Shown: positions 46,194 to 55,844 of the stretch, one piece after another | Layout: each line of letters starts with the position of its first letter | Numbering within the stretch: position 1 is the stretch's first letter | Assembly: GCA_937936785.1 (NCBI GenBank) | Contig: CALDDQ010000012.1 | Coordinates: 17,171 to 81,170 of the forward strand | Length of the DNA: 64,000 bases | Source: an uncultured Endomicrobiia bacterium | Lineage (GTDB): Bacteria; Elusimicrobiota; Endomicrobiia; DTEH01 | Direction of reading: 5' to 3' | Program-made: the position numbers and the translations under genes | The notes under the pieces: generated by a model | Databases searched by the model: none | What the model was told of the DNA's origin: nothing | Seen by the model: only the letters and a program-made list of their open reading frames with translations

Positions 46194-47615
46194 ATGAAAT
46201 TAAAAAAAATTGATGAATACCGGTTTGAACTTCCAAAAACAGGACAGATGAATGTTTATGGTATAATTTATGCTACTGATAAAACTATAGAAAAAGTTAT
46301 TCAAGACAAAGCCGTACAACAGGTTTACAATGTAGCAACATTGCCCGGGATAGAAAAAGTGTCATTAGCTATGCCAGATATTCACTGGGGATATGGGTTT
46401 CCTATAGGAGGCGTTGCGGCGTTTAGAATTTCCGATGGGATAATTTCTCCGGGTGGGATAGGGTATGATATAAACTGTGGCGTGAGGTTATTGAGAACAA
46501 ATTTGACAAAAGGAGAAATAAGCCCAAAGTTAGAAAATTTAATTTTTGCAATGTTTAATAACATACCTTCGGGGGTTGGTTCTACTGGAAGAATTAAACT
46601 TTCAATTGACGAAGTAAAAAAAGTATTAAAAAAAGGTGCTAAATGGTCAGTAGAGAGAGGGTATGGTTCTATAGATGATTTAAATTTTACAGAGGAAAAT
46701 GGTTGTATGGAAACTGAAGATGTAGAAGATGTTTCTATACGTGCTTTGGACCGTGGAAAAGAACAATTAGGAACACTTGGTTCTGGGAACCATTTTTTAG
46801 AGATACAGTTTGTTGAACAGATTTACGATGAAAACGTTGCACAAAAATTTGGGTTATTTAAAGATCAAGTTACGGTTTTGATTCATACAGGTTCTCGTGG
46901 TTTAGGATATCAGGTTTGTGATGATTATATAAAAATACTACAATCAGCAGTTAATAAATATGGTATAACTTTAGCTGATAGACAACTTGTTTGTGCACCG
47001 ATAGATTCTCGTGAAGGAAAAAAATATTTTAATGCAATGTCTTGTGCAGCAAATTATGCATGGGCTAATAGACAGGTTATTACTCATTGGGTTAGAGAAA
47101 CTATAACTCAAGTGCTAAACAAATCGTTTAAAGAAGTTGGGTTGGAACAGGTTTATGATGTTGCACATAATATTGGCAAGTTTGAAGAATATAAAAATAA
47201 AAAGTATGTTGTGCATAGAAAAGGAGCGACACGTGCTTTGCCTAAAGGAAATAAAAATGTTTCGCAACAGTATAAAGATGTAGGTCAACCTGTTTTGGTT
47301 CCCGGGACAATGGGAACGTCAAGTTATGTTCTTGTAGGTACGCAGAAAGCATTTGATGAAACATGGTCTTCAGCATGTCATGGTGCGGGCCGTGTTTTTT
47401 CAAGGTCAGAAATGTTAAAACATATTCGAGGCAGTGATTTAGCAAAAGAATTAAAACAAAAAGGTGTTACAGTTCAATCTTCTTCCTGGAAAACATTAGC
47501 AGAAGAATCACCACAAGCATATAAAAATGTTGATGAAGTTGTTGAAATATGTCACAATAGTGGTATTGCAACAAAAGTTGCACGGATGAAACCTTTAGGT
47601 GTAATTAAAGGATAG
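46194..47615 (+). CDS. rtcB: RNA-splicing ligase RtcB
   Basis: 473 residues. Metal-site motifs DIHWGYGFPIGGVAAF, YDINCGVRLLR, GSGNHFLEI and HTGSRGLGYQV, and the guanylylated-His motif VVHRKGATRALP are all in place. It joins 2',3'-cyclic phosphate or 3'-phosphate ends with 5'-OH ends using GTP. No archease gene is adjacent. Start chosen as the first ATG; no Shine-Dalgarno is visible. Confidence 0.95.
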   Translation: MKLKKIDEYRFELPKTGQMNVYGIIYATDKTIEKVIQDKAVQQVYNVATLPGIEKVSLAMPDIHWGYGFPIGGVAAFRISDGIISPGGIGYDINCGVRLLRTNLTKGEISPKLENLIFAMFNNIPSGVGSTGRIKLSIDEVKKVLKKGAKWSVERGYGSIDDLNFTEENGCMETEDVEDVSIRALDRGKEQLGTLGSGNHFLEIQFVEQIYDENVAQKFGLFKDQVTVLIHTGSRGLGYQVCDDYIKILQSAVNKYGITLADRQLVCAPIDSREGKKYFNAMSCAANYAWANRQVITHWVRETITQVLNKSFKEVGLEQVYDVAHNIGKFEEYKNKKYVVHRKGATRALPKGNKNVSQQYKDVGQPVLVPGTMGTSSYVLVGTQKAFDETWSSACHGAGRVFSRSEMLKHIRGSDLAKELKQKGVTVQSSSWKTLAEESPQAYKNVDEVVEICHNSGIATKVARMKPLGVIKG

Positions 47616-47669
47616 GTTAGTTAAAAAGTTAAAAGAGAAAAGTAAAAAGTTAGAAGAGGTTAAAAAATT

Positions 47670-48935
47670 ATGGAAGAGAAAAATAGTTTTAAAAAAATTT
47701 ATTTTGACAATATAGCCTCAACACCACTGGATACAAGAGTAAAAGAAGTAATGTTACCATATCTTGATGAATTATATTACAATCCACAAAGTAATTATTC
47801 TTTAGGATATAAAATTAAAGAAGATATTGAAAAAGCCAGAAATCAAGTAGCAAAACTTATAAATGCACAGCCAAAAGAAATAGTTTTTACTTCCAGTGGT
47901 TCAGAATCAAATAATTTAGCAATAAAAGGTTCTTTGCAAGCAATTAAAGGAGAATTGTCTAAAAAACACATAATAACAACAAAAATTGAACATTATTCAG
48001 TACTTCATCCTATAAAAAGTTTTGAACGTCAGGGTTGTAGAGTATCTTATCTTTCTGTGGATAAGTATGGTTTAATAAGTTTAGAAGATTTAGAAAATGA
48101 AATAAATAAAGATACAGTTTTAGTAAGTATTCAATATGCAAACTCAGAAATTGGGACAATACAAAATATACAAGAAATTTCAAAAATTGTAAAGTCAAAA
48201 AATATTTTGTTTCATATTGATGCTGTTGCTGCCTGTGGACAAATACCGGTAGATGTGAAAAAGTTAAATGTAGATTTGTTATCACTTTCTGGGACACAGT
48301 TTTATGGTCCAAAAGGTGCTGCTGCATTATTTATAAAGACAGGTGTTAGAATTATGCCACAAATAGAAGGAGGAATTCAAGAAGGAGGTCGTCGTGCTGG
48401 GACTGAAAATGTTGCAGCAATAATAGGTTTTGGTAAAGCAGCGGAGTTAGCAATACTGGAAATGGAAGAAAGAACAAAAAAAATTTTGTCTTTAAGAAAT
48501 AAATTGATTTCAGATCTACCAAAGAAAGTTGCATATTTGTATCTCAATGGTCATTTGACACAGAGATTACCAAACAATGTTCATTGTGCAATAGAATTTA
48601 TAGAAGGGGAAGCTATGATGATGTTATTGGACAATTTAGGGATACTTGTGTCATCAGGATCGGCTTGTGCATCAAAAGCATTAAAAGCGAGTTATGTTTT
48701 GACACACATAGGTTTAGATTCGGCAGTAGCACAAGGATCGTTATTATTTTCTTTAGGAAAAGATAATACAGAAAAAGATATAGATTATGTATTAGAACAA
48801 TTGCCGGGAGTTGTTTCAAGATTAAGAGAAATGTCGCCTTTGTGGTCATATTTTCACAAGACAGGTAAACGTCAAGAAGCTGGTCCAGGAACTGATTATG
48901 AACATCTTCATGAACATGATAACGAAATAGAATAA
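47670..48935 (+). CDS. NifS/IscS-like protein lacking the PLP-binding lysine
   Basis: 421 residues, full-length class V aminotransferase fold: YFDNIASTPLD, TSSGSESNNLAI, IEHYSVLHP, FHIDAVAACGQIPVD, active-site Cys in SSGSACASKALK (C333). However the PLP-lysine motif, normally SxHKxYGPKG, reads LSGTQFYGPKG: the lysine is Gln (residue 210, codon 48297-48299). The substrate-carboxylate Arg (GSxRFSLG) reads GSLLFSLG, and the usual Gln of DAVQ is Ala. It therefore probably cannot act as a classic cysteine desulfurase. GAGGTT is upstream of the ATG. A His/Glu-rich tail (EHLHEHDNEIE) closes the protein. Confidence 0.88.
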   Translation: MEEKNSFKKIYFDNIASTPLDTRVKEVMLPYLDELYYNPQSNYSLGYKIKEDIEKARNQVAKLINAQPKEIVFTSSGSESNNLAIKGSLQAIKGELSKKHIITTKIEHYSVLHPIKSFERQGCRVSYLSVDKYGLISLEDLENEINKDTVLVSIQYANSEIGTIQNIQEISKIVKSKNILFHIDAVAACGQIPVDVKKLNVDLLSLSGTQFYGPKGAAALFIKTGVRIMPQIEGGIQEGGRRAGTENVAAIIGFGKAAELAILEMEERTKKILSLRNKLISDLPKKVAYLYLNGHLTQRLPNNVHCAIEFIEGEAMMMLLDNLGILVSSGSACASKALKASYVLTHIGLDSAVAQGSLLFSLGKDNTEKDIDYVLEQLPGVVSRLREMSPLWSYFHKTGKRQEAGPGTDYEHLHEHDNEIE

Positions 48936-49115
48936 GAGAAAGTGTTCATTGTAAATTTTTAATAGAGAAATTTTAAAAAGTTAAGTTTTAGTTAATATTA
49001 GAAAGTCAAGTTTGTGTTTTTAAGTTAAAACTTGTATACTTAAGAATTAAAAATAAAAAAATGATAAAAAATTTTAAAAATTGCAATTAATATAAAACAT
49101 TTTAGGAGGAGAAAA

Positions 49116-49382
49116 ATGTCAAAAAATATTACATATTTTATCTTAATAATAATAATAGGAACATTGTTAGGTGCATTTTTAGGTAAAGCAGTATCAAAAG
49201 TTTTTCCTAACGATTCTACTGTGAAAGAAATGTTAGCAATAGAGATAAACCCAGGATTAAAACCGACAACGTTAGATTTAGGAATATTAGAGATAACATT
49301 TGGTTCAGTGGTTAAAATGAATATTACAGCAGTGGTAGGGTTACTAATTACTGCAGTAGTGTTTAGAAAATTAATATTATAG
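49116..49382 (+). CDS. DUF4321 membrane protein
   Basis: 88 residues: TM helix about 6-29 (YFILIIIIGTLLGAFLGKAVSKVFP), the DLGILEITFGSVVKMNI motif, and a C-terminal helix (AVVGLLITAVVFRKLIL). This matches DUF4321. TAGGAGGAG precedes the ATG. It is upstream of the Maf gene, which I recall as a recurrent neighbour. Function unknown. Confidence 0.85.
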   Translation: MSKNITYFILIIIIGTLLGAFLGKAVSKVFPNDSTVKEMLAIEINPGLKPTTLDLGILEITFGSVVKMNITAVVGLLITAVVFRKLIL

Positions 49383-49413
49383 TTAAATAATATTTTATAT
49401 GTGATATAAAAGT

Positions 49414-49998
49414 GTGAAATTTTTTTTACCAAAAATTGTTCTTGCATCTGAATCTCCAAGAAGAAAAGAGTTATTGGCATCGTTTGGAGTAGAATTTATA
49501 TCTACTAAGCATTTATATAAGGAACCAATAAAATTAAAAGCGGTATCTTGTCCATCAAGATTTGTAAAATTTTTGTCAATAAAAAAAGCACAATCGGTTA
49601 GTCAGAAGTTTAAAGATTTTATAATTATTTCAGCAGATACAATAGTAGTCTTAAACAAAGAAATAATTGGCAAACCAAAAAATGTCAAAAATGCAGAAAA
49701 AATTTTAACTAAACTTTCCGGGACAAAACATAAAGTTTATACAGGGATGTGTCTATTATATCCGAAGAAAAAAATAAGGGTTTGTGATTATGAAGTTTCT
49801 ACTGTTTATACAAGAAAAATTTCTAAGGAAGAAATTATAAAATTTTCTAAAAAACATTTAGACAAAGCAGGTGCTTATGCTGTTCAAGAAAAAGAAGATT
49901 TGTTTGTAAAAAAAATAGATGGAGATTATTATAATGTGGTGGGTTTTCCTATAAGGTTGTTTATAAAATTATTTTTTAAGTTGTTATATAGAATATAA
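49414..49998 (+). CDS. Maf-like nucleotide pyrophosphatase
   Basis: 194 residues from a GTG. IVLASESPRRKELLASFGVEF, the ADTIVVLNKEIIGKPKN region and YTGMCLLYP, then KAGAYAVQEKEDLFVKKIDGDYYNVVGFP are Maf signatures. It hydrolyses non-canonical or modified NTPs (dTTP/UTP type cannot be decided). An in-frame start elsewhere is not obvious. It follows DUF4321 by 31 nt. Confidence 0.88.
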   Translation: MKFFLPKIVLASESPRRKELLASFGVEFISTKHLYKEPIKLKAVSCPSRFVKFLSIKKAQSVSQKFKDFIIISADTIVVLNKEIIGKPKNVKNAEKILTKLSGTKHKVYTGMCLLYPKKKIRVCDYEVSTVYTRKISKEEIIKFSKKHLDKAGAYAVQEKEDLFVKKIDGDYYNVVGFPIRLFIKLFFKLLYRI

Positions 49999-50017
49999 TT
50001 ATTTAAAAAATAATATT

Positions 50018-50036
50018 TTGTTATAGATTATAACAG
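50018..50036. terminator. Weak hairpin between convergent maf and phosphoesterase genes
   Basis: TGTTATA gat TATAACA (about 50019-50035) makes a 7-bp stem in the 74-bp gap between the plus-strand Maf gene and the minus-strand phosphoesterase. AT-rich and short, so tentative. Confidence 0.3.
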
Positions 50037-50072
50037 ATTTAATAGTTGAATATGTTTAACAAACTTTAAACA

Positions 50073-50570
50073 CTATAAATCTAAAAAAGTTACTTTATGA
50101 GATTTTGTGTCAAGTATAACTATAGATTTTTTTCCCAGCAACCAACCACCTGATTCTCCCGGGTTAATTATTGTAGTTTTTCCTTCAGATCTTAAATCTT
50201 GTCTATGAGTATGTCCATATACAATATAATCATATTTTTGTGATTTTATTAATTCATCAAGATTAAAAGGTTCATGGAGCAGAACAAAATTAATTTGTTT
50301 ATTGTCTTCCTGTAAAGAAAACTCATATGGTGCAGGATTGATAGAACCAATTTTTGAAAACTGCTCTGTTAAAAAATTTTTTTCACCATCATTATTGCCA
50401 AAAACAAGATATATCCTCGACTTTAATTTTGCAAAATGTGAATAAGTTATTGGAGATATGATATCACCCGCATGTAAAACAAAATCAACTTTGTTCAAGT
50501 TAAAAATTTCTACTGCTTTGTCTATTGCAGACATATTTTCGTGTGAATCAGAGATTATTCCTATCAGCAT
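50073..50570 (-). CDS. MJ0936/YfcE-type metallophosphoesterase
   Basis: 165 residues. Metal ligands in GIISDSHENM, LHAGDIIS, FGNNDGEKNF, LLHEPF and VYGHTHRQ. Members hydrolyse phosphodiesters. Length and motifs fit the small YfcE-like family. It is monocistronic on the minus strand between Maf and the ileS promoter region; no obvious Shine-Dalgarno. Confidence 0.9.
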   Translation of the reverse strand: MLIGIISDSHENMSAIDKAVEIFNLNKVDFVLHAGDIISPITYSHFAKLKSRIYLVFGNNDGEKNFLTEQFSKIGSINPAPYEFSLQEDNKQINFVLLHEPFNLDELIKSQKYDYIVYGHTHRQDLRSEGKTTIINPGESGGWLLGKKSIVILDTKSHKVTFLDL

Positions 50571-50690
50571 AAATTAAAACTCACTTTTATATTAAGTTAT
50601 GCATATTTTTAAGAAATTTATTATTGAATAATATATTAAAAAAAAAGATATTTCAATAGAAAAAATTAAAATATTTTTTGTATTCAATAA

Positions 50691-50719
50691 TTGTATTTGT
50701 ATAAGATATTTTATATAAT
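50691..50719 (+). promoter_or_regulatory. Promoter of the ileS-lspA-lgt unit
   Basis: TTGTAT (50691-50696), 17-bp spacer, perfect TATAAT (50714-50719), about 47 bp before the ileS start. The 47-nt leader is too short for a T-box, although T-boxes often precede ileS elsewhere. Confidence 0.55.
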
Positions 50720-50766
50720 TAGCACCAAAATTCGTATATTGAATATATTTTTTAGGAGTAACAACG

Positions 50767-53619
50767 ATGAACCAGATAGATTATACAAAAACTGTAAACT
50801 TACCAAAGACCAATTTTCCAATGAAAGCAAATTTGCCACAAAACGAACCGAGATGGTTATCTTTTTGGAAAGAGATAAATTTGTATGAAAAGATGTTAGA
50901 AAAAAATAAGAACAAAAAAAAATTTTTTCTTCATGATGGTCCACCTTATGCTAATGGTCATATACATATAGGTCATTCATTGAACAAAATATTAAAAGAT
51001 ATAGTTGTAAAATATAAAATTTTATCAGGACACCTGGCTCCTTACATTCCTGGTTGGGATTGTCATGGTCTTCCAATAGAATTTCAGTTGTTTAAAGAAC
51101 TTAAGATTTCAAAAGATCAAATTTCACAGGTAGAATTTCGTAAAAAAGCAAAAGAATTTGCATTAAAATTTGTAAAAATTCAAAAAGAAGAATTTGAACG
51201 ATTAGGTATTTTGGGCGAATGGGAAAATCCATATTTAACAATTAATCCTGATTACGAAAAAGTTATTATAGAAACATTGAAAAACTTAAATGAACAGGGG
51301 TATATTTATCGGAGTAAGAAACCTGTTTATTGGTGTATAAGTTGTGAAACTTCTTTGGCGGAAGCAGAAGTTGAATATGCAGATAAAGTGTCGGATTCTA
51401 TTTATGTAAAATTTAAAGTAAAAAGACCAAGTAAAATTTTGGAAGAAAAGATCAATGGTTTAAATAATGTATATATTTTAATCTGGACTACAACACCATG
51501 GACACTTCCCGCAAACTTAGCATTAGCATTTAAGCCTGATGGAATTTATTTAATAGTTGAAAGTAAAAGGTTAAAAATAAATAATGGAAATAAAGAAGAA
51601 ATTGTAGAATATTATATTTTTTTAAAAGATTTGCTACAAAAAGTGAAAGATAACGTTGGGTTAGATTTTAAAGTTGTGGGAGAAATTTTAGGTTCTGAAG
51701 TTGCATTAAAAGATAAGTCACAAACCACTTTAGCATATCATGCTTTCTTAGATAGAGAATCTATTTGTTTGCCAGACGAAAATGTTTCTACGCAGGAAGG
51801 TGTAGGTGTAGTACATATTGCACCCGGTCATGGAGATGAGGATTATAGGTTAGGAATAAAGTATGGTTTAGAAATCTATTCTCCGGTAGATGATTATGGA
51901 AAATTTAGTGAACATATAGATGTTTTTGGAGTTGACTTGTTTGGGCAGAAAGTTTATTTAGCAAATGAACAAATAATAGAACAATTAAAAAATAATGATG
52001 TAATAATTTATAATTCGAAAATCACGCATTCATATCCTCATTGTTGGCGATGCAAAAAACCTGTAATATTTCGTGCTACAGAACAATGGTTTTTAAGTGT
52101 TGATCACAAAAATTTAAGAAAAAAGATTTTAGAAAATATAGATAAAGTAAAATGGGTTCCTGAATATGGTAAGAAAAGGATTTATTCTATGGTAGAACTA
52201 AGACCTGATTGGTGTTTGTCAAGACAAAGGTATTGGGGTGTACCTATTCCTGCAATAAAGTGTATGAATTGTTCGCAGGAGATATTAGATAATAGAGTGT
52301 TAAAAAAAGTTTCAGAAATTTTTGGTAAAGAAGGTTCTGATTCATGGTTTATTCGCAATTTGAAAGATTTTTTACCAGAAGATTTTAAATGTCCAAAATG
52401 TGGTAACGATGGAAGTAATGAAGAAAAACCTTTTAAACGTGAAATTGATATTTTAGATGTATGGTATGATTCATCAGTTTCATATGAAGTTGTCGCAAAA
52501 GATTATGTTGGTAAAATGATGTATTTAGAAGGTTCAGATCAACACAGAGGATGGTTTCAAGTAGCGATGATTGTGTCAAGTAGTATAAATTCTATTGCTC
52601 CGTATGATACAGTTTTGACACATGGTTTTGTAGTTGATGGTGAGGGGAAAAAAATGTCAAAATCACAAGGAAATGTTATTGTTCCGCAGGAAGTTATAAA
52701 AAGTAGTGGAGCAGAAATTTTACGTTTATGGTCTGCTAGTAGTGATTATTCTGAAGATGTCAGATTGTCAAAAGAAATTTTAAATCAGTTAATTGATACA
52801 TATAGAAAAATTAGGAATACTATGAGATACATTTTAGGAAATTTGTCAGATTTTAACCCTGAAAAAGATTTTGTTTATGACACAGATAATTATGATTTGT
52901 TAGACAAATGTATAATGTCAAAACTTAGTTTTTTAGTAGAAGAAACAATAAATGCTTATGAAGAATTTAAGTTTTATAAAGTGATAAGTTTGATAAACAA
53001 TTTTTGCATAAAAGATTTGTCTAACTTTTATTTTGATATTTTAAAAGACAAACTTTACACGTATAAAAAAGATTCTATATCTCGTAGAGCATCACAGAGT
53101 GTTTTGTATGAATTATTAACATCAATAGTACCACTTATTGCTCCAATATTAAGTTTTACTTCGGAAGAAATTTGGCAAGAAGCAAGGAATGGTGGTTTAG
53201 TAAGAGAAGAAAGTATTTTTCTTACAACTATAGAAGATTTTATTGAAAAATTCCACAAGTATAAAAGTGAAGATTTAGTAAATTTGGCGGATAACATTTT
53301 TCAACTTAGATCTGAGGTTAATACGAAACTTGAAATTTTAAGACAAAAAGGTGTTATAGGAAGTTCTTTGGAAGCACAGGTGAAAGTTAAAGTTTTTGAT
53401 AAAGATAATTTAAATTTTTTAAATATGATAAAGGATAAAATTAATAATATCTTAATAGTTTCATCAACAGAAGTGTTTTTTGAAGAAAAAAAATCAGGTA
53501 CAAAATTTGAAATTGAAGTATCAAAATATGATGGTATAAAATGTCCTCGATGTTGGGTTTATTACAAAAGTTTAGAAAAAAGTGGTTTATGCAAAAAATG
53601 TTCTGAAGCAGTTTCATGA
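50767..53619 (+). CDS. ileS: Isoleucyl-tRNA synthetase
   Basis: 950 residues. HIGH motif in PPYANGHIHIGHSLN, KMSKS in GKKMSKSQGNV, a mid-protein zinc knuckle (KCMNCSQEI, KCPKCGNDG) and a C-terminal zinc finger (KCPRCWVYYKSLEKSGLCKKC), typical of bacterial IleS. The editing domain (about 190-390) is intact with TTTPWTLPANLAL. AGGAG precedes the ATG. Its stop overlaps lspA by 4 nt (ATGA). Confidence 0.97.
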   Translation: MNQIDYTKTVNLPKTNFPMKANLPQNEPRWLSFWKEINLYEKMLEKNKNKKKFFLHDGPPYANGHIHIGHSLNKILKDIVVKYKILSGHLAPYIPGWDCHGLPIEFQLFKELKISKDQISQVEFRKKAKEFALKFVKIQKEEFERLGILGEWENPYLTINPDYEKVIIETLKNLNEQGYIYRSKKPVYWCISCETSLAEAEVEYADKVSDSIYVKFKVKRPSKILEEKINGLNNVYILIWTTTPWTLPANLALAFKPDGIYLIVESKRLKINNGNKEEIVEYYIFLKDLLQKVKDNVGLDFKVVGEILGSEVALKDKSQTTLAYHAFLDRESICLPDENVSTQEGVGVVHIAPGHGDEDYRLGIKYGLEIYSPVDDYGKFSEHIDVFGVDLFGQKVYLANEQIIEQLKNNDVIIYNSKITHSYPHCWRCKKPVIFRATEQWFLSVDHKNLRKKILENIDKVKWVPEYGKKRIYSMVELRPDWCLSRQRYWGVPIPAIKCMNCSQEILDNRVLKKVSEIFGKEGSDSWFIRNLKDFLPEDFKCPKCGNDGSNEEKPFKREIDILDVWYDSSVSYEVVAKDYVGKMMYLEGSDQHRGWFQVAMIVSSSINSIAPYDTVLTHGFVVDGEGKKMSKSQGNVIVPQEVIKSSGAEILRLWSASSDYSEDVRLSKEILNQLIDTYRKIRNTMRYILGNLSDFNPEKDFVYDTDNYDLLDKCIMSKLSFLVEETINAYEEFKFYKVISLINNFCIKDLSNFYFDILKDKLYTYKKDSISRRASQSVLYELLTSIVPLIAPILSFTSEEIWQEARNGGLVREESIFLTTIEDFIEKFHKYKSEDLVNLADNIFQLRSEVNTKLEILRQKGVIGSSLEAQVKVKVFDKDNLNFLNMIKDKINNILIVSSTEVFFEEKKSGTKFEIEVSKYDGIKCPRCWVYYKSLEKSGLCKKCSEAVS

Positions 53620-54140
53620 TAAAAATAATAAACAAGTTAAAAGAAGAAATAAAATATTCATTAAAAAAATTGTTAAAATCTTTACCTTTAATATTTGTAT
53701 TAATTTTCTTTGATCAAATTACAAAATGGTTTATAAGAGAAAATTTTGTTCTTTATGAAACTAGACAGATAACATCTTTTTTAGCAATTACATATACAAC
53801 AAATACAGGAGTTGCTTTTGGGTTGTTTTCGGGTAACAACACTTTTTTTGTCATAAGTACAATTTTTATTTTACTATTTATTATTTTTTCATTAAAAAAT
53901 TTAGAAACTGATTTAGGAAAACATAGCATTTATTTTATAACACTAATTATTGCCGGAGGTATAGGTAATTTGCTGGATAGAATTTTTATAGGGGAGGTTA
54001 TAGATTTTATAGATTTTCAGATAAATTCAAAAAATGTTTGGCCAATATTTAATTTGGCAGATAGTTATGTTTTTGTAGGAGGATGGATACTGTTGATAAA
54101 TTTTTTGGTTCAAAATTTTAAGTTAAAATTTAAAGTATAG
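53616..54140 (+). CDS. lspA: Lipoprotein signal peptidase
   Basis: 174 residues with four membrane helices. The catalytic aspartates are in GGIGNLLDRIFIGEVIDFIDF and FNLADSYVF, the conserved LspA blocks. It cleaves the signal peptide of diacylglyceryl-prolipoproteins such as the lipoprotein encoded at 25183. ATGA overlap with ileS is common for this gene pair. Confidence 0.94.
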   Translation: MIKIINKLKEEIKYSLKKLLKSLPLIFVLIFFDQITKWFIRENFVLYETRQITSFLAITYTTNTGVAFGLFSGNNTFFVISTIFILLFIIFSLKNLETDLGKHSIYFITLIIAGGIGNLLDRIFIGEVIDFIDFQINSKNVWPIFNLADSYVFVGGWILLINFLVQNFKLKFKV

Positions 54141-54169
54141 AACTAAAAAATGAATATAGGTATAAAAAA

Positions 54170-54943
54170 ATGTTCCCAATATTTTTTAGAATAGGAAATA
54201 TTACATTACGGACATACGGTTTGTTTGTTGCAATAGGTGTTTTAGTTGCGTATAATTATGTTATTAAAAACGCTGTGAGAAAAAAGGTTGATATTAATTT
54301 TGTTTCAAATTTATCTTTTTTTTCCTTAGTAATAGGTTTTTTGGGTGCAAGAGTTTTATATGTAATTTTAAATTTTAAGTATTATAAATCAGATTTGTTG
54401 TCAATAGTAAAAATATGGGAAGGCGGGTTAGTTCTATATGGTGGTGTATTATCAGGCTTAATTTTTGGAGTTATTTTTCTAATAAAAAATAAACAAAATT
54501 TGTTAGATATATGTGATTTATATGCGCCGGCATTGTTTTTAGGATTAAGTATAGGACGGTTGGGATGTTTTTCTGCTGGATGTTGTTATGGGAGAGAAAC
54601 AGACAGTTTTTTTGGAATAGTTTTTAACAGTTTAGACAGTTTAGCACCAATAGGAGTAAAAATTTTTCCTACACAACTTTTTGAATCTTTATATTCATTA
54701 CTGATATTTATTTTTCTACACATAATTTTTGCAAGAGAAAAATTTAAAGATAAACTTTTATTTTTAGGGTTGACAATATATTCTATACTAAGATTTTTGA
54801 ACGAATTTTTGCGTGGTGATTATCGTGGTGAATTTTTATTTATATTTTCTCCTTCGCAGGTTATTAGTTTAGTGTTAGTAATCTTGAATTTAGTTATAAT
54901 AATTTATATAAACTTTCGTGGAAAAAAAGATAATAAAAGTTGA
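54170..54943 (+). CDS. lgt: Prolipoprotein diacylglyceryl transferase
   Basis: 257 residues, polytopic. IGNITLRTYGLFVAIGVLVAYN, WEGGLVLYGGVLSG and GRLGCFSAGCCYGRETD are Lgt signatures; the end LVLVILNLVIIIYINF is the last helix. It attaches diacylglycerol to the lipobox Cys, the step before LspA. It overlaps the next gene by 26 nt. Confidence 0.94.
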   Translation: MFPIFFRIGNITLRTYGLFVAIGVLVAYNYVIKNAVRKKVDINFVSNLSFFSLVIGFLGARVLYVILNFKYYKSDLLSIVKIWEGGLVLYGGVLSGLIFGVIFLIKNKQNLLDICDLYAPALFLGLSIGRLGCFSAGCCYGRETDSFFGIVFNSLDSLAPIGVKIFPTQLFESLYSLLIFIFLHIIFAREKFKDKLLFLGLTIYSILRFLNEFLRGDYRGEFLFIFSPSQVISLVLVILNLVIIIYINFRGKKDNKS

Positions 54944-55844
54944 AGAAAATGATAATGTTCGTATTGATAAATATCTAAAGTTTGAGTTGATAAATTTTTC
55001 TCGTGAATATATTAAAACTTTATGCAAATTGGGTTACATAAAGTTAAACAATAAAAATGTAGAATCTTCATCTAAGGTTAAAGTTGGTGATATAATAGAA
55101 ATAAATATTCCTTCAAGAAAAGATATTTCCTATAATGAAAATACTGAGTTTGAAACAATTTTTGAAAACAAAGATTTTGTTGTAATAAACAAACCAGCAG
55201 GATTATTAGTTCATCCCGGAAGCAATTTTGATTCTCGTAAAACCTTACTGGATATTTTAACAGAAAAATATAAAAATGTTACAAGTTTAAAATGGTTAGG
55301 AGAAAGACCTTTTTTAGTGCACAGGTTGGATAAAGATACATCAGGAGTAATGATAGTTGCAAAAAATCCTCAAACACAATATTTTTTATCTAAACAATTT
55401 GAAAATCGTAAGGTTGAAAAAGTTTATCTGGCGATAGTTGAAGGTGAAATAAATGAATACATGGGAAAAATTTCTGCGCTGATAGAAAAAACAAAAAATG
55501 CTATTAGGGTAGGTCCTTTAGGACGACATTCAATTACAGAATTTAAAGTTATTTCAAAAAACAATAGATTTACTTATTTAGAATTATATCCTAAAACTGG
55601 CAGGACACACCAGATCCGTGTTCATATGGCATATATAAAACATCCTATAATAGGTGATTTAGAATATGGTGGTAAAGAATATATTTCTGGAACAAAAGTT
55701 TTAAGAACGATGTTGCATTCATATAAAATAAAATTTATGTTTCCACAGAAGAAAGAAAAAAATGAGGAGGGAAAAAAATGTTTAGAATTTTGTGCTCAAA
55801 TACCAAAAGATTTTTTATCTATGTTATCTTTATGTCATTTATAA
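54918..55844 (+). CDS. RluD-like large-subunit pseudouridine synthase
   Basis: 308 residues from a GTG inside the end of lgt. N-terminal S4 RNA-binding domain (VRIDKYLKFELINFSREYIKTLCKLGYIKLN) and catalytic domain with the active Asp in FLVHRLDKDTSGVMIVAKN, then PKTGRTHQIRVHMAYIKHPIIGD. Makes pseudouridine in rRNA or tRNA. Its last 67 nt overlap the start of the next gene in another frame. Confidence 0.93.
   Translation: MEKKIIKVEENDNVRIDKYLKFELINFSREYIKTLCKLGYIKLNNKNVESSSKVKVGDIIEINIPSRKDISYNENTEFETIFENKDFVVINKPAGLLVHPGSNFDSRKTLLDILTEKYKNVTSLKWLGERPFLVHRLDKDTSGVMIVAKNPQTQYFLSKQFENRKVEKVYLAIVEGEINEYMGKISALIEKTKNAIRVGPLGRHSITEFKVISKNNRFTYLELYPKTGRTHQIRVHMAYIKHPIIGDLEYGGKEYISGTKVLRTMLHSYKIKFMFPQKKEKNEEGKKCLEFCAQIPKDFLSMLSLCHL

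Noticed and set aside
48584..48766. Plus-strand 60-residue ORF inside the NifS-like gene
   Set aside because: Out-of-frame shadow; no start signal and no recognisable motif.
50571..50766. Possible T-box leader ahead of ileS
   Set aside because: The leader from the best promoter is about 47 nt and contains no T-box motif (TGGAACCGCGG-like) or specifier stem.
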